Shown here piece by piece: positions 1-12,700 of a stretch of 64,000 nt of DNA (within the stretch, counting starts at the first letter, position 1; each line of letters opens with the position of its first letter). A program made the position numbers and the translations under genes. The stretch covers positions 25,501,879 to 25,565,878 of the forward strand of contig CM017572.1 in NCBI GenBank assembly GCA_007844125.1. The letters run 5' to 3'. Under the pieces are notes generated by a model. The model was not told the origin of the DNA. It ran no database searches and saw nothing but the letters and a program-made list of their open reading frames with translations. The DNA is from Sinonovacula constricta (taxonomy: Eukaryota; Mollusca; Bivalvia; Cardiida; Solecurtidae).

Positions 1-655
1 TTGTCTGGTTAATTTGTTATATGCACCATCGCAATAAGGGTCATACTGGCCAGGTGCAGCTAACTAATGTTAATAGATGACCCCAACACACGCCAGGTCA
101 CCTGGAATATCACCTGACATAAAAGTTTTGCCCTGACCAGCACATGAACTCACAAATTCTGAGCTGTATTTTATGAAAAACTAGGCTATTATCAGAAAAT
201 TGAGGACAAAAGGGTAATTAAGCAATCTGATTGGCTGATGCAACAGGGCTAACTAGAAAAAAGAAACACAGAAATGAAGCAAAAGCAAAAATATGACGTA
301 TAAAGCATTCACTCCATTTTTAATTCTGACTTCATTCATATGAATTTCATACTATATGATTTTTAATCTATTTTGACATTAGATAAAGAAGGTTATTATG
401 ACCGTCTTGCAGTTTATCAATAAACAAATTAATATAAAGTTAATAAAAAACTGTCCCTGTCATGTGGCCATACAGAGTCATATTGATCCCTAGCCTGTGG
501 GCTTAAGCCAAGATTCTCAGCAAAATAATTAGACTGATTTGCGAAATAGTGGATATGAAATCAATTTATCAATAATATTATATTATTAAGTTTCTTTGAT
601 ATATACCAGTATATAAAGTAAAACAAAACATAAAGTATGACGCTGAGAGACTTAC
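1..655. other. Downstream intron of INTS5, no exon seen
   Basis: No further INTS5 exon is visible left of position 656. Around 60-160 there is faint likeness, in reverse, to the SINE group with the CCAGCTGACC tail. Otherwise the stretch is AT-rich without recognisable content. Confidence 0.5.
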
Positions 656-726
656 TGCCAGCTAGAAGCAACATGATCTGCCAGAGCACCGGGTTGTTAT
701 CAAATACTCTCCATACTTGCAGATCT
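656..726 (-). CDS. INTS5: INTS5 exon 18 (gene continues off the left edge)
   Basis: The acceptor is GTTACAG and the donor GTAAGTC; it enters in phase 2 and leaves in phase 1. It encodes [20 protein letters not shown], which matches the family's RDLRIGRRF-type segment. Joining from exon 17 keeps the frame, but a small exon between them cannot be excluded. Confidence 0.87.
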
Positions 727-3700
727 CTGTAACAAAAGGAAAAAAACAATATGAAACTAAATTTATATGCTACATAAAGTTAAGTACCCAAAGCTTTCAA
801 TAACCATCTCAAAGCAAATTCCTTTATGGAAGCAATACCTGCTGGACAATTACTGATTGGCAGCAAATAAGGCATATTCTGATCGGACGTTGTGTCCCAT
901 CCCTTTATGTTTACACCAGGATAACTAGTTGTGGAACTACACTTATATATACTTGAGCATTAGCAAGGGAACTTTACAACTATATTTTATTGACTTTATG
1001 ATGTTAAGGTCAGAGTTCGAACCAGGTGCTTCTAGTACGCAGAGCCAATGCAATAGCTATCGCACTACCTGTCCTGGTTTTAACCAGCAGAAGGCCAAAG
1101 CTCACGTTCATTTTATCTTTTTCTCTCTTTCTCCTCACTTACCTCTCCACTGTCATCTTCAGAGACTCCTCCTCTGGCCAGAAACGTGTGTTATAGAGAA
1201 CGTCCGGCGTGGTTAGCTCAACGAGCACATTTCCTATACACCGACACAGGTCAGGGGAAATCTTTAATCTACAAAAATCAATCAGAATCCCATTCAAATT
1301 TATGACAAAACTTTCAGGGACTTTAGGAGGGAGGGGGGAGGCGATGCGATTTTAAAGGAAAAAGAATATAAGAATATCATCAAATTACAATCAAGATTTT
1401 GGGAATATTCCAAAAGATTTCTGCATAAAATAATATAAAATAGCATGTCTATGCATAACAATAACAAAGCAACAGTTTGCACACAGTTTATTACACATAT
1501 CTTGTTTAAACTGTGTGTACAAATTTGTTACAAATATTTTTTTTTTATTGTGTGACTTTTTAATGTTGTTTTGTCAAAAGAATTTTTTTGTGTGTATAAG
1601 AGTTGGAAAAAACATTATACTGTTTTCCCAGTGGTAATATGACCAAACACCTGCTATAAATCTTGCTAACATATCCCTGAATGAATTAACTCTTAACCTA
1701 CCGTTAATAATCATAATTTGGTAATAATAAGGCAAATGAGTTAGATCCTGAAAAAACACTTTTCCCTCCTAAGTAAAAAGGACATGGTCATAGGCAGACA
1801 CCTATCAAACCACCTTTTTGTTTCTTAGAATGGCAGAAGACTTCTTAAGATTCATACCTACAAAATACAATGCTAAATACCCTACTTTAGAGGTAATATA
1901 GGGGTCCATTGCTTTATAACAATAAGGTGAATTTGGGATTTATGATGGGCAGTGAAATCCACAAACATTCACTTTATTTTAGGACAAAAATTTTCAAGGC
2001 AAAAATTGTCTAGCCCTTTAAGTAGGTACAAATGTATATGCTGACCACTATATAAGCTAGTTATGATGATGAAATAGATCCTCATCAGCCAGCTCCCTCT
2101 GTCAGCTGTCTCATCAGGATCTGCTTTATTTGCTGCTGAGTCTCTAGCAATATGTCTATGCACTGGTGTGTGTGTGTGTGTTGGGGGGGAAGAAGGTGCC
2201 TGTGGTCAAGTGGTTAGGGAGGTTGACTTGCAACTCTTCAGCCTCTCACTGCAAAGGTTCAAGTCCTGGGTGGGGCAAGAATTTTCACATAGGGAGATTT
2301 TCCAGCTGACCTGTGGTGTGCCTGTGGTTCTACCCAGATATAAGTCTGGGATCTTCCTCCGTTCAAAATTTATGGAATTCGCCAATGTGACCACAATTGT
2401 GTCGGTGAAATGTAATTGAAAAAAAGAGAGAAGAAAATGCACTGGTTGATCTAAGACTAAGTATTGAATGTCAATAAAACGTACCATAGCAAGGGTTTTT
2501 ACCTATATATGTCAATGGGATACATTGTTAAAAAATTGTCTCCGTTGCAAGATTATATCCCAGGTAGTCCAAATAGTAGATAGATCCTTTAAGTTGGAAT
2601 TCTTGGACTTTATATCACCTGTTCTTTTGCAGAAGTTGCAATTACAACTAGTAAAACTTCTTACTTTTGCATAAATTTAAGCTTGAAAACCTTGGAATAT
2701 GTTATTTAAACAAGAAACTGGAGTTGTCTGCTAATTATGGTTTACCTAGATATAACAAGAATGGCATAAAACTCAACATAATCTCCAAGGAGTACAAGCA
2801 TAAAAACCGAGCAATCCAAATAAAAGGGCCTACTTGTGTTTAGGGCTTATTCATGGGAGACTCTCCACTAATGTCTCTCATTATAGAAAATTGAAAATTC
2901 CATTTTCCCAAAGTTCTGGTCTATATGACATTGTGTTATGGCCAAGTAAGTGTATTAGGTTAAATATATTTGAAGTTAAATGGGAATAATACTAATAAAT
3001 CAATGAGAATTTGATCTTCTATAATAAAATTTCAGAATAATGCAATTTATGTGTATTTTTATTCCTTACAGCTCAAACCTGGAATCTTTTGATCCTTAAA
3101 ACAAAACAATGCCACCATCAAGCAAGAAATAGGCTCCAAGATTATTTTCCTATGTTAGAATGTTTCAAATTTAAAGTGCTTACTTGTAAGACCTAGTTGG
3201 TCCCTCGGTCTTAGGCAAAGTTGTTTGTCCAGCTGCCTGAATTGGTGCCTGTCCAGTTGTCTGTCCAGCCGTCTGTGCAAGAATCTGTCCACTCCTGCTG
3301 TCTTGGCAACATGTCCACAGCAACTCCTCAACATAGAGCCGGTTTCGTGTTATGTGTTCCTGCATCAAGAAAGTAAATACAATGTAGTCATTCATTTGCA
3401 TAAGCTGCAGCTTCCATTCTATTAGACCAGAGTCTGAAGTTATAAAACTCAGAGCTGGAGGCTAAGATCATTCTCGTGGACCTGATTGGCTGAATTTTAA
3501 ATGAAATTCAAAAACTTACCAATCAGATGCTTGAGCTTGAGAATGATCTCAGACTCCAGCTCAAAGTTTAAAACCTCCATCCCCACTCACTTGGGGAGTC
3601 CTTAGAGTGAACATAGGCCAGTCATGTGATCATACCTCAACATAATATATAAAATAATCTGATATATTTACTGAATTCAGTTTATTCTAGATTTCACCAA

Positions 3701-6700
3701 TACTGGTAAGATAAAGAGTTATTCATATGACAAAAATATTTGTATGTTAATCAATTTGATTATTTCATTATGACCCATTTACTTAGCCATATAAGTTTTT
3801 ATTGGCTCAAACCCAAACTGGTCAATATAACCGTTTAAGGCTGATAAACAAGGTAAATATTAATTTAGCTTCTAATTAATGATTTTATTAGCTAACTGTA
3901 AGACTTTTCTATAGTTATATATAGTTGTTTAAAAAAAATCATTTAATAAAAGAAAAGCTCATGTAGTTGGTACTGAGGACCTTGAGTATGATTCCACTAG
4001 ACCATCCAGAGATATGCTGTATTAATGCGATTTGAAATATCTGGTTGTTTCACCTTAATGGAAAACATAATCACTTTTTTTTAAGAGAATGTAAAAAAAT
4101 TATGTTGTAACTTTAAATGCATACTAACAGAATAGATTTTAGGTCATAACTCAGATAAAATCAAGCCAATCATGAATTCCAACAGCATGTGCCACAAGAC
4201 TTGGTGCTTATCACTCTTGTAAAGTTTCATCAAAATCTGACTGACCTTAACCGAGAAATAGTGTGTTACAAAATCAGACTTAAAGCTAGAAACTGAAAGA
4301 CAGATGGATGTTACTCACAATATAGCTTCCATATGCTTCGTCTCTTGGTGTATTTACAATGTTGAGTGAACAACAAAAAAGGTGATGGTGCATAACAGTT
4401 ATAAAGTAGAATAAAGAAAAAGTTAATATTTGTGAACAACAACAACAACAAAAAAACAACATCAACAACATGAACAAACAAGAGCTGTGAATAGACAGCA
4501 TGCTTCACATTTCTCAGTCAAAATCAATTTTACAGAGTACCTGCTCTTTTGACATCAGTTCTGCTTTTGACAGTGAACATTATATTCAGGCATCACAAGT
4601 TGGAATTAAATACCTCAAACGTTGCTCAGGAAATTAACTGAACTATAAAGTTATGTTTTTATTTTTGTTATTTCGCAATGACACATCTATGATCATATTG
4701 GCAAAGTCCAGCTAATTATTGGTGGAGGAAGACCCAAGACTTATGCCTGGGCAGAACCACCGACACACTGCAGGTAAGCTGGAGAACTACAAGGTTGACT
4801 AACATGTCAACACGGTCATGATAACACTCCAGTTTTTATCTTTGAAAACAGCACCTTCCAAAAAACAAGGACTGAATTACTGAGAAGAAAACAAGTAAAT
4901 CCAAAGAATTAAAGCAATTAAATGAAGCCCGCTCATATCTAGGCTTTCTTTGGTCCAGAAAGTAGGGTTAATACACAATTTACCTGATATGTTATTTTTA
5001 TAAACAATGATTGGTTAGTCTTAAACAAGGTACTTACTCGTCTAGGCTATAATATATTTAATTCCAGGACAATCTGATTAACATATTGTTTCAGGTTATA
5101 CATTATATTCTAACATAATTAAAAAAAATATACTATTTTGTATACTTATATTAAATTAGAAGAATTGCACCATGCATTATTTCTTGATATATGCAAGGTT
5201 AAGCTGATCACTACTTCCTGTGTTTTAATTCAAATTGTCAATCATGACCACTTTTTGCATTTTCCATTCAATTTATTTCTTGCTATGTATAATGATTCAA
5301 AACTTATTTCAAAAGTTATTTCTTCCTAGAAATGAATATAATGGTTAATTTCCTAAGGAATATAACTACAAATAACAAAAGAAAGCACACGATAAAAATA
5401 ATCTATTGTTTGATACCGGTAATGTCATGAATACAAGTGAGAAAAAAAAAAAAGGTTTGGGATCGAGCGTTCATCGATATCAGACAAGTCAATACTTGTG
5501 CAATATAATTATTTATAAAACCTATTAAGCTGCTGCTGAAGAAAGTGATGCTGCAGCTGCTAATGATGATTATTGGTAATAAGATGATGATGCTGCTAAT
5601 GGTGATGATTGGTAATAAGATGCTGCTGCTGCTAATGGTGATGCTTGGTAATAATATGCTGCTGCTGCTAATGGTGATGATTGGTAATAATATGCTGCTG
5701 CTGCTAATGGTGATGCTTGGTAATAAGATGCTGCTGCTGCTAATGATGATGATTGGTAATGAGATGCTGCTGCTGCCAATGATGATGATTGGTAATAATA
5801 AACATGTTAAAATAAGCTCAAAATTAAGTACATACTTATCATTGATGAAATTAAAAAAAGTTTAACATTGACTCAGACAACCTAAAAGTAAAACTAGATG
5901 GGTGTTTCATAGAATGCATGTCTCGCTTGATACTGGGCAGTTGACCCAGAAAGAGTTAATTTTTGTTGATGCAATCAAGGGAGATAATACATATAAGATG
6001 AGGTATGGTTATTAAACAAGGCACTTTTATAGTTCATATGCTATCTATGTTTTAACTTTGGATTGCATCCATGCAATAGTGTTTAAGGTTATATTTCAGA
6101 CAAGAATGTGTGACAAAGAATGAATACTGTAGAATGTGTGTATGTTTTTTGCCATTCTGTGCTTCAGACACAACAACGTAAGAACTTGTTCTTCCATGGT
6201 TATATACTATTGAGACTTTAATTTAATTAAGAGCATGCTCTTTATTATGCTATCCCTGAACCCCCCCCCAAAAAGCAAAAATAATAAATCCTACAAACAT
6301 ACCTGTGTAAGCTGCAGTGACCTATCAATATTCCTAAGACCTTCACCTATGACCCCTGCGTGGAACACACTCGAATGGGACCGCAGCGTTGTCAATGCCA
6401 ACCCGTGTGTCTTGTTTTCTGCCAGGAGTGATGTGTGTGAGTCTCGACTACCCTCTGTGGCAGTGCTGAGGTCAAATTTTCCACCCAATACCTGCTTGTA
6501 GTCCTGTAATAGAGATGTGTGAAAAAGTTTGACTCAAGCGAACGCTGTTGTTTCTACTTCAAACCTTATACACCTGGTACTCATTAGAATTGTCTTAGTG
6601 AGGCATTTTAAACAAGTTCCTACCATGTAGGATTTGACTGAGACTAATTGGCTATATGTGTTCTGTTAAAATATTACTGGGATCAATCCTGCTACTACAA

Positions 6701-9700
6701 GACCTGCTTGTAGTCCTGTAGAAAAGTGTGAAAATGTTTAAGATTTTTTAGACTATTTTTCTTTATTCAACTTATTGGTCTAAATCTGATGATTTAAATT
6801 AGACACAAAAATTAAAGACTTAATTAAGGGATATAGCTCAAGACAAGATGTAGAAATTATGAAGATGATTTTTATTTGTTTCTAGTTTTGTTTCAAAATG
6901 CTAAAACAAATGATATTGACTGGAAACACTATGCCACACGCACCCCCTCTATCTTTTTAATTCTAACGTATCACCAAAGGAGGATGGGCAGTTTCTACAC
7001 TGTCAGTTAAAGGAGTTGATATAAACCGATTTATCCAATGAGCGAAAGTATAAAACTCAGGGTGAAAGGCTTACCAACTTAACACAGAAGAACACATGCA
7101 TTTTGTAAGTGACTCTTACTGCGCACTTGACATAGAGAAACTCTCAATCTATCAATAGAGGAGTTCATAATAGTTTAACTGTCCATAATTTTAGTCTGTA
7201 AATCCTTTTATTTCTTTACCAAACTGTACTATGCTTTCTTTACCTTTATCTATGTCAATTCTTAATTTGTCAGGTTCTCATTGCAAGGGCATTTTACACT
7301 GTTGATCAACTCTTGTGCCATAAACCAATCTATCCAATAAATGCAGGTGTACAGCACATGGTGCATGGTTGACCTAATTTACAATCAAACATGTGCTTTT
7401 TGTTAGGTTGATAATGTAAGCAACTTATGTAAAATGAAAAACTAGTAAAATTTTAATTACAGAAGAATTACAGAATCATCTATAATAGGCTGTTATTTAT
7501 TATATTAAGGACGAACAACAGTAAACAAATTAATATCAAACACTCACATCTTTGATGACTGCTTCCAGAAGATAGCGCACAAGGATAGACTGAGCATAGT
7601 TTCGCTGTGCTAGTTCCTGGACACACTTCCTACAGGCCTGGATCATTTTTTTAACGGACGACTGGTCTAAAAGTAATCCAGTGTAAATGACTATTACTAT
7701 AAGCCAAGGGCTCCCTGCTCCTTGTTAGTAAGTCTTCCACTTGTATCAGTGGCCAAAATATTGTCAACAGGGGCAATATCTCCTGTATTTTTTTTTACAA
7801 ATCTTACCACCCCCTTAAGAGAGTTCACCATAACAAACCCTGTACTTTAGCAACAAGTTTGACCGTTTTTTCGTGGATAGTGATACAATGCACAATTCTG
7901 ACAAATCAGCGGCTTTCAAGCTATATAGCTAATATATCTTCCATACTTCCATATATTTTTACTTGCAGAACAATGCTATATTAGATTTTTTTTTAAAGAT
8001 TTTTATCAACTATGAAAGATCCTTTAGCTATCATTTTTGTAAAATAATAGAGACTATTAACTATGAAGGCATTTAGAGAAATCCTACCATTTTTAACTCC
8101 ATATATATAATCAAATAGTACCTTCTATAGTAAGAGTATTCAGGAGTAAATAAAGGCATTAATATACTTTCAAACATAAAGAGTATTTTTAATATATTAT
8201 ATAAGCTTTATATTACCTTCAACAAGAAGAGTATCGAAGAAAAGGGACATAACTGCTCCACACATCTTCAGTACATTTCCTGCTGAATTGCTAGGCGGGA
8301 TACCAATATAGTTAATGATCTGGAGTGATAGCAACGCCACTTTGGGATCCTTGTGTAGAACCAGGGCTGAGAGGGAGTCCCAGTGGGAACTTAGGGACAA
8401 CTTCAGGGTACATCTGAAGGTAGGAAAATGAAATGTGTTTTAGAAGGCTTTGGTTACCTTACATCAGTCATGAAAGAAACTAACAAGAAGGGCTTTCATA
8501 CATTTACAAGTTTATGAAACCACATTTAGTCAAATTATCCTGACTACCAGTCAAGCAGTTGTTAAAATACCAATATCTAATTTTAGAAAGCTATGTAGCT
8601 ACCATTTTTAAGACGTTGGCATATCTAAGGTCGGTTTACCTGGGATTAAATCATCTTTATTATCTTAATAATGTCTTACAAGGGCCAAAAATTAACAAAA
8701 GAAAAATTCTTATAGGTGCAGGGTGGGCATATGGACAGTTCTTACATTGCTGGTGAAGTCTGTTTACACAAACCAGTTCATCCAATCAACAAGCACAAAG
8801 CATGAGGTGAATAGGTGACCTACTTTACACACACACAAATGTATTAAACTGGTTAATTGGATATAGTACTGATTTATCATGATTATTTTTTTATCTAGTC
8901 ATTATAACATAACTTTGAGTTTTACATAGTTTTGAGTTTTTATTTAACAAATATACATTTCTGATATGCAAGATACTTTGAACAAACTTAAAACCGATAT
9001 TACTAGCTATCTTCACTTAAAATGCAAAAATTGAAAATAGGGAGATCAATAACTGAAATGTTTTTTGTTGTTTTTTGTCCCACCCACAGTATTCCACCTT
9101 CTCCTCTTGAAGCAGACATTCTGCTGTTTTCACTGTGTACGGCATGCTATGAAAACCTGGCATGATTCCACATCTGCTTTTAAATGCTTCTATAATAACT
9201 TTAATGCTATGTAGCAGGCTGGGGCCTCCCATACCTGGAACTGACACTCTATAGATTGCAGTACAAGGTCCAGTGAAATGGAGAATGACTACTGGTAAAC
9301 AACAGTTATAGTGTATACGCTTTTCAGCTCTTTACTGTTTCAATGAAATAGGTTCCTAATATAATGGAACATTCTATGGAAAGCTGGCTCAGCTGCTAAT
9401 CAAAATAAGTCCTGCTCCCTTTCTCAGAGAACTGGATATTGTTTCCATGGTTATCATTATTACCTGACCAATGACTGGGAGTTCTTTCTCTCCCACTGTG
9501 TAAGAGTGTGCAGGTTGCCAAGAAACAGCTGAGTATGGACATTGACTCCCTGCTGGAGGGTATCCATGGATATTTGTAGACATCCCTGTAAGACGTTTGG
9601 CAATCGTACTTCAACATACTGCTGGATGGAGAGCAACTGTTGGAGCTGAAAATGAAGGAGCATTATATTGGCATAGCTGTCTATTTTTTATTTACATGCT

Positions 9701-12700
9701 CTGAGTTTTGGGGTCAATTGTCATAAGTAGACAACTTTGTTACATGTTGAGTAGTCCTACCTTCATTGGTATGATAGCATTTGCTGAATAAAAATAATTT
9801 GTTTATTTTTTACATTGATGCTATTACCTTTTCCATTGAAAACATATCTGATTGCAAAATTCTTTTTGCTACTTTATACAAATATTGGTATTTTCTCTTA
9901 GAAAATGTAATTTTCATTTTGGCTACTTCATCAATGTTCGGAATATTCTAGCAAGTTTTTATCGTGCATTTACTATGTGACATCTTGGCTTACTCTGCTT
10001 AATCAAGGTGTAAAATGGCATATGAAAGCACAAAATGGCTAGAGTAATGCATCCCAGGTCATCTGTAAGCAGCCATGAAGAATATTGGGTAGCCAAACCT
10101 CCATATATTGTATGTATCAGTCTTCACGAAAGGGATGAAAAACTGCCAGTAATCCGGTCTGGTGAAAACATTTTTTCTGCCAGACCGAAAAAGAATTTGC
10201 CAGACCGAAAAAACACCTTTATTCTTCGTAAAATTATCTTATTTCACTTTATTTATGCTACACAACCACTCTTAATCTGGAAATTTAGAACAGGACTTTA
10301 GTCATACTAAGAAAAAAAAACTAAGTTTAAAAGCTTTATTCCCTGAGACACGCCATTAGATTTTCAAAATTTATAATTTCATTTTGAAAGTCTACACAAT
10401 CAGAATCATCATCATCACTGTCCTCTCCATCACACAATTTTTCAATTTCTTCCTCAAAACTCAGTTCACTGGACAGTGAACATCAACAGAAGGTTCAGCT
10501 TCTTCCTGAACACTACTCTCTTCATCTTCAGACTGAATGACAATAGATGATTCTTGGTTCAAAGATGTAAAAGGTTCAGCTTCTTGCTGGGATGATGGTG
10601 CAGGTTCGGTAGTGGCTGACTTGCCTTTCTTTCAGCTGTATGTTGTCCTGCGACCTATCACATTTTGCCAAGATGCCTATGACATGGTCATACAAGTCCT
10701 CAGACTTTGTTGAAGTTGGAGAGCTCATATTCAGGAACCTTTCTGAGACATTTCCTTTCAGTGATGTTCTAACATACACAGTTTCCAGTTCAGAACCAGA
10801 AATGTCTGTTGTTCCATCCATCCTGAAGGAGAGATATGGTGCATTTTCACAGATTTTAACAGTTTTTGCATGTTCACCATTAACTATGAAATGGACAAAA
10901 TTAACAGCTGCATGACCATTAATGTATGTTTAGCCATTGTCAATTTCTTTAGTTCGATCAATTTCATACAACCAAACATAATCAGACATAGGCCGATTTT
11001 GTTTGGCCACAGCATGGGCATTTCTGAATAGGTATGTTAGACGGTGACGTTCCGATGCATGTAGCATTTTCAGTGCAGCACCACCTTTTTTGATTAACTT
11101 ACTTCAGCTGCTGTTTTAGGTTTTTCCAGCCCCAGCATGCTGGTGTGGTTTTGATTTTTCATGATCACTGATGGTTGATGTACAAAAATTGCTACAACCC
11201 TTTATAAAAGGGTTAAGTGCTGCCTTAGGGTCATTTTCTAGTGCTGTTGTCCTACAAACTTTACAAAACATTTCATTTCTTTCTTTGTCAAAGCTGAGCC
11301 AATCTCGACTGGCCTTCCAACTTTCCTGAAACACATGTGGTGGTCTTTTCGTTTCATATTCTTTTGCCTTTACTTTTTTTCACTTTCAGTTTGTTTACAT
11401 TTCTGGCTAGGTTTAGCATTTTTGTAATACTTGAGCAATGACATTTTCCTTTTTATTAAGTTTTCAATTGTTGATCATCCGGGAACTTTATAAACAGAAG
11501 TGACTATTCAGCTGTGTTTCAAGCAATTCGATTCGATAATCTGACGCTGCTTAACCAATCAAATTCGTCGACACATTGCACTGTTATTATACCGGAAATA
11601 CTGTCTGAACGGAGATTTTTCGTACCCAAAATGACGAAAAAAATTGCCAGTCGGCCGGACCGACGACTTCCCAAAACTGCCGGACTGTAACAAATTTTGC
11701 CGGACATGACCGGGGGTCCGGTGCCTTTCGCGAAGACTGATGTATAGCAAGTGCTAATGGTGAAAATTGATCTGATAAAAAATAATTTGTCATTTTAACA
11801 CATTTTTACCAATAATAAATGAAATTATAACAAGCACTCACCTGAGTATGGGTCTGTGCATGGGAGAGTATGTAGGCCAATGTCTCTGCTCCTTGTCTCT
11901 CCCCTTTGAACAGGATGATGAAACAAATCAGTCTCTGTAACCATTTGCACCTGTGGAAGAGCATTTTGTAAATATACTATACATTATATATAGTTCCATC
12001 ATTTTGTAAATATACTATACATTATATATAGTTCTATCATTTTGTAAATTTACTATACATTATATCTAGTTCCATCATTTTGTAGTTTCATCATTTTATA
12101 AATATAATATACATTATATCAAGTTTCATCATTTTGTAAATATAATATACATTATATCTAGTTCCATCATTTTGTAAATATAATATACATTATATCTAGT
12201 TCCATCATTTTGCAAATATACTATACATTATATCTAGTTCCATCATTTTGTAAATATACTATACATTATATCTAGTTCCATCATTTTGTAAATATAATAT
12301 ACATTATATCTAGTTCCACCATTTTGTAAATATAATATACATTAAATCTAACTGGAAGCATCACATAATAAAGTGATATAATAGGATGCAAGATTGACAT
12401 TGAGAATGAACGAGAGGGCAATCAAATAAGGGGACAAAGTAAAATATTGCTAACAAAATTGCTAACAAAATGAATTAATAAATGTACACAGATGCATTGT
12501 ACAATGTATCCATACAACATTGTATAGTTATTTTTTCATACTTTAACTAAGAAATTTTATTTTCTTCTAATATTAAATAGCTTAATTAATGAAATTTAAG
12601 TAATTTTTAAATATGTAAGAATATATTTTAAGATAAAATTCTTGGTTTAAATAAGAAAAAAACAAAAAAACTATGATTCTGATTGGATACACACCCCATA

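Larger units (their letters stand above)
10118..11739 (-). mobile_element. Decayed autonomous hAT-type transposon
   Basis: The termini are CAGTCTTCACGAAAGG and, inverted, CAGTCTTCGCGAAAGG. The 6-bp direct repeat ATGTAT flanks both ends (10112-10117 and 11740-11745). Subterminal repeats with GCCAGACCG or GCCGGAC lie inside each end. On the minus strand a TTF-type zinc finger (11116-11334; [31 protein letters not shown]) is followed by a transposase remnant (10576-10821; [17 protein letters not shown]). Stops and frameshifts break the gene. The element lies in INTS5 intron 12. Confidence 0.8.

Noticed and set aside
1969..2163. INTS5 exon at 2.0-2.16 kb (frame with [12 protein letters not shown])
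   Set aside because: Exon 17 joins exon 18 in phase without it, and it has no family match or clean splice borders.
5545..5865. 106-codon repetitive frame rich in M, L, N and G
   Set aside because: It is a reading of a 36-bp minisatellite in an INTS5 intron, and the opposite strand is equally open.
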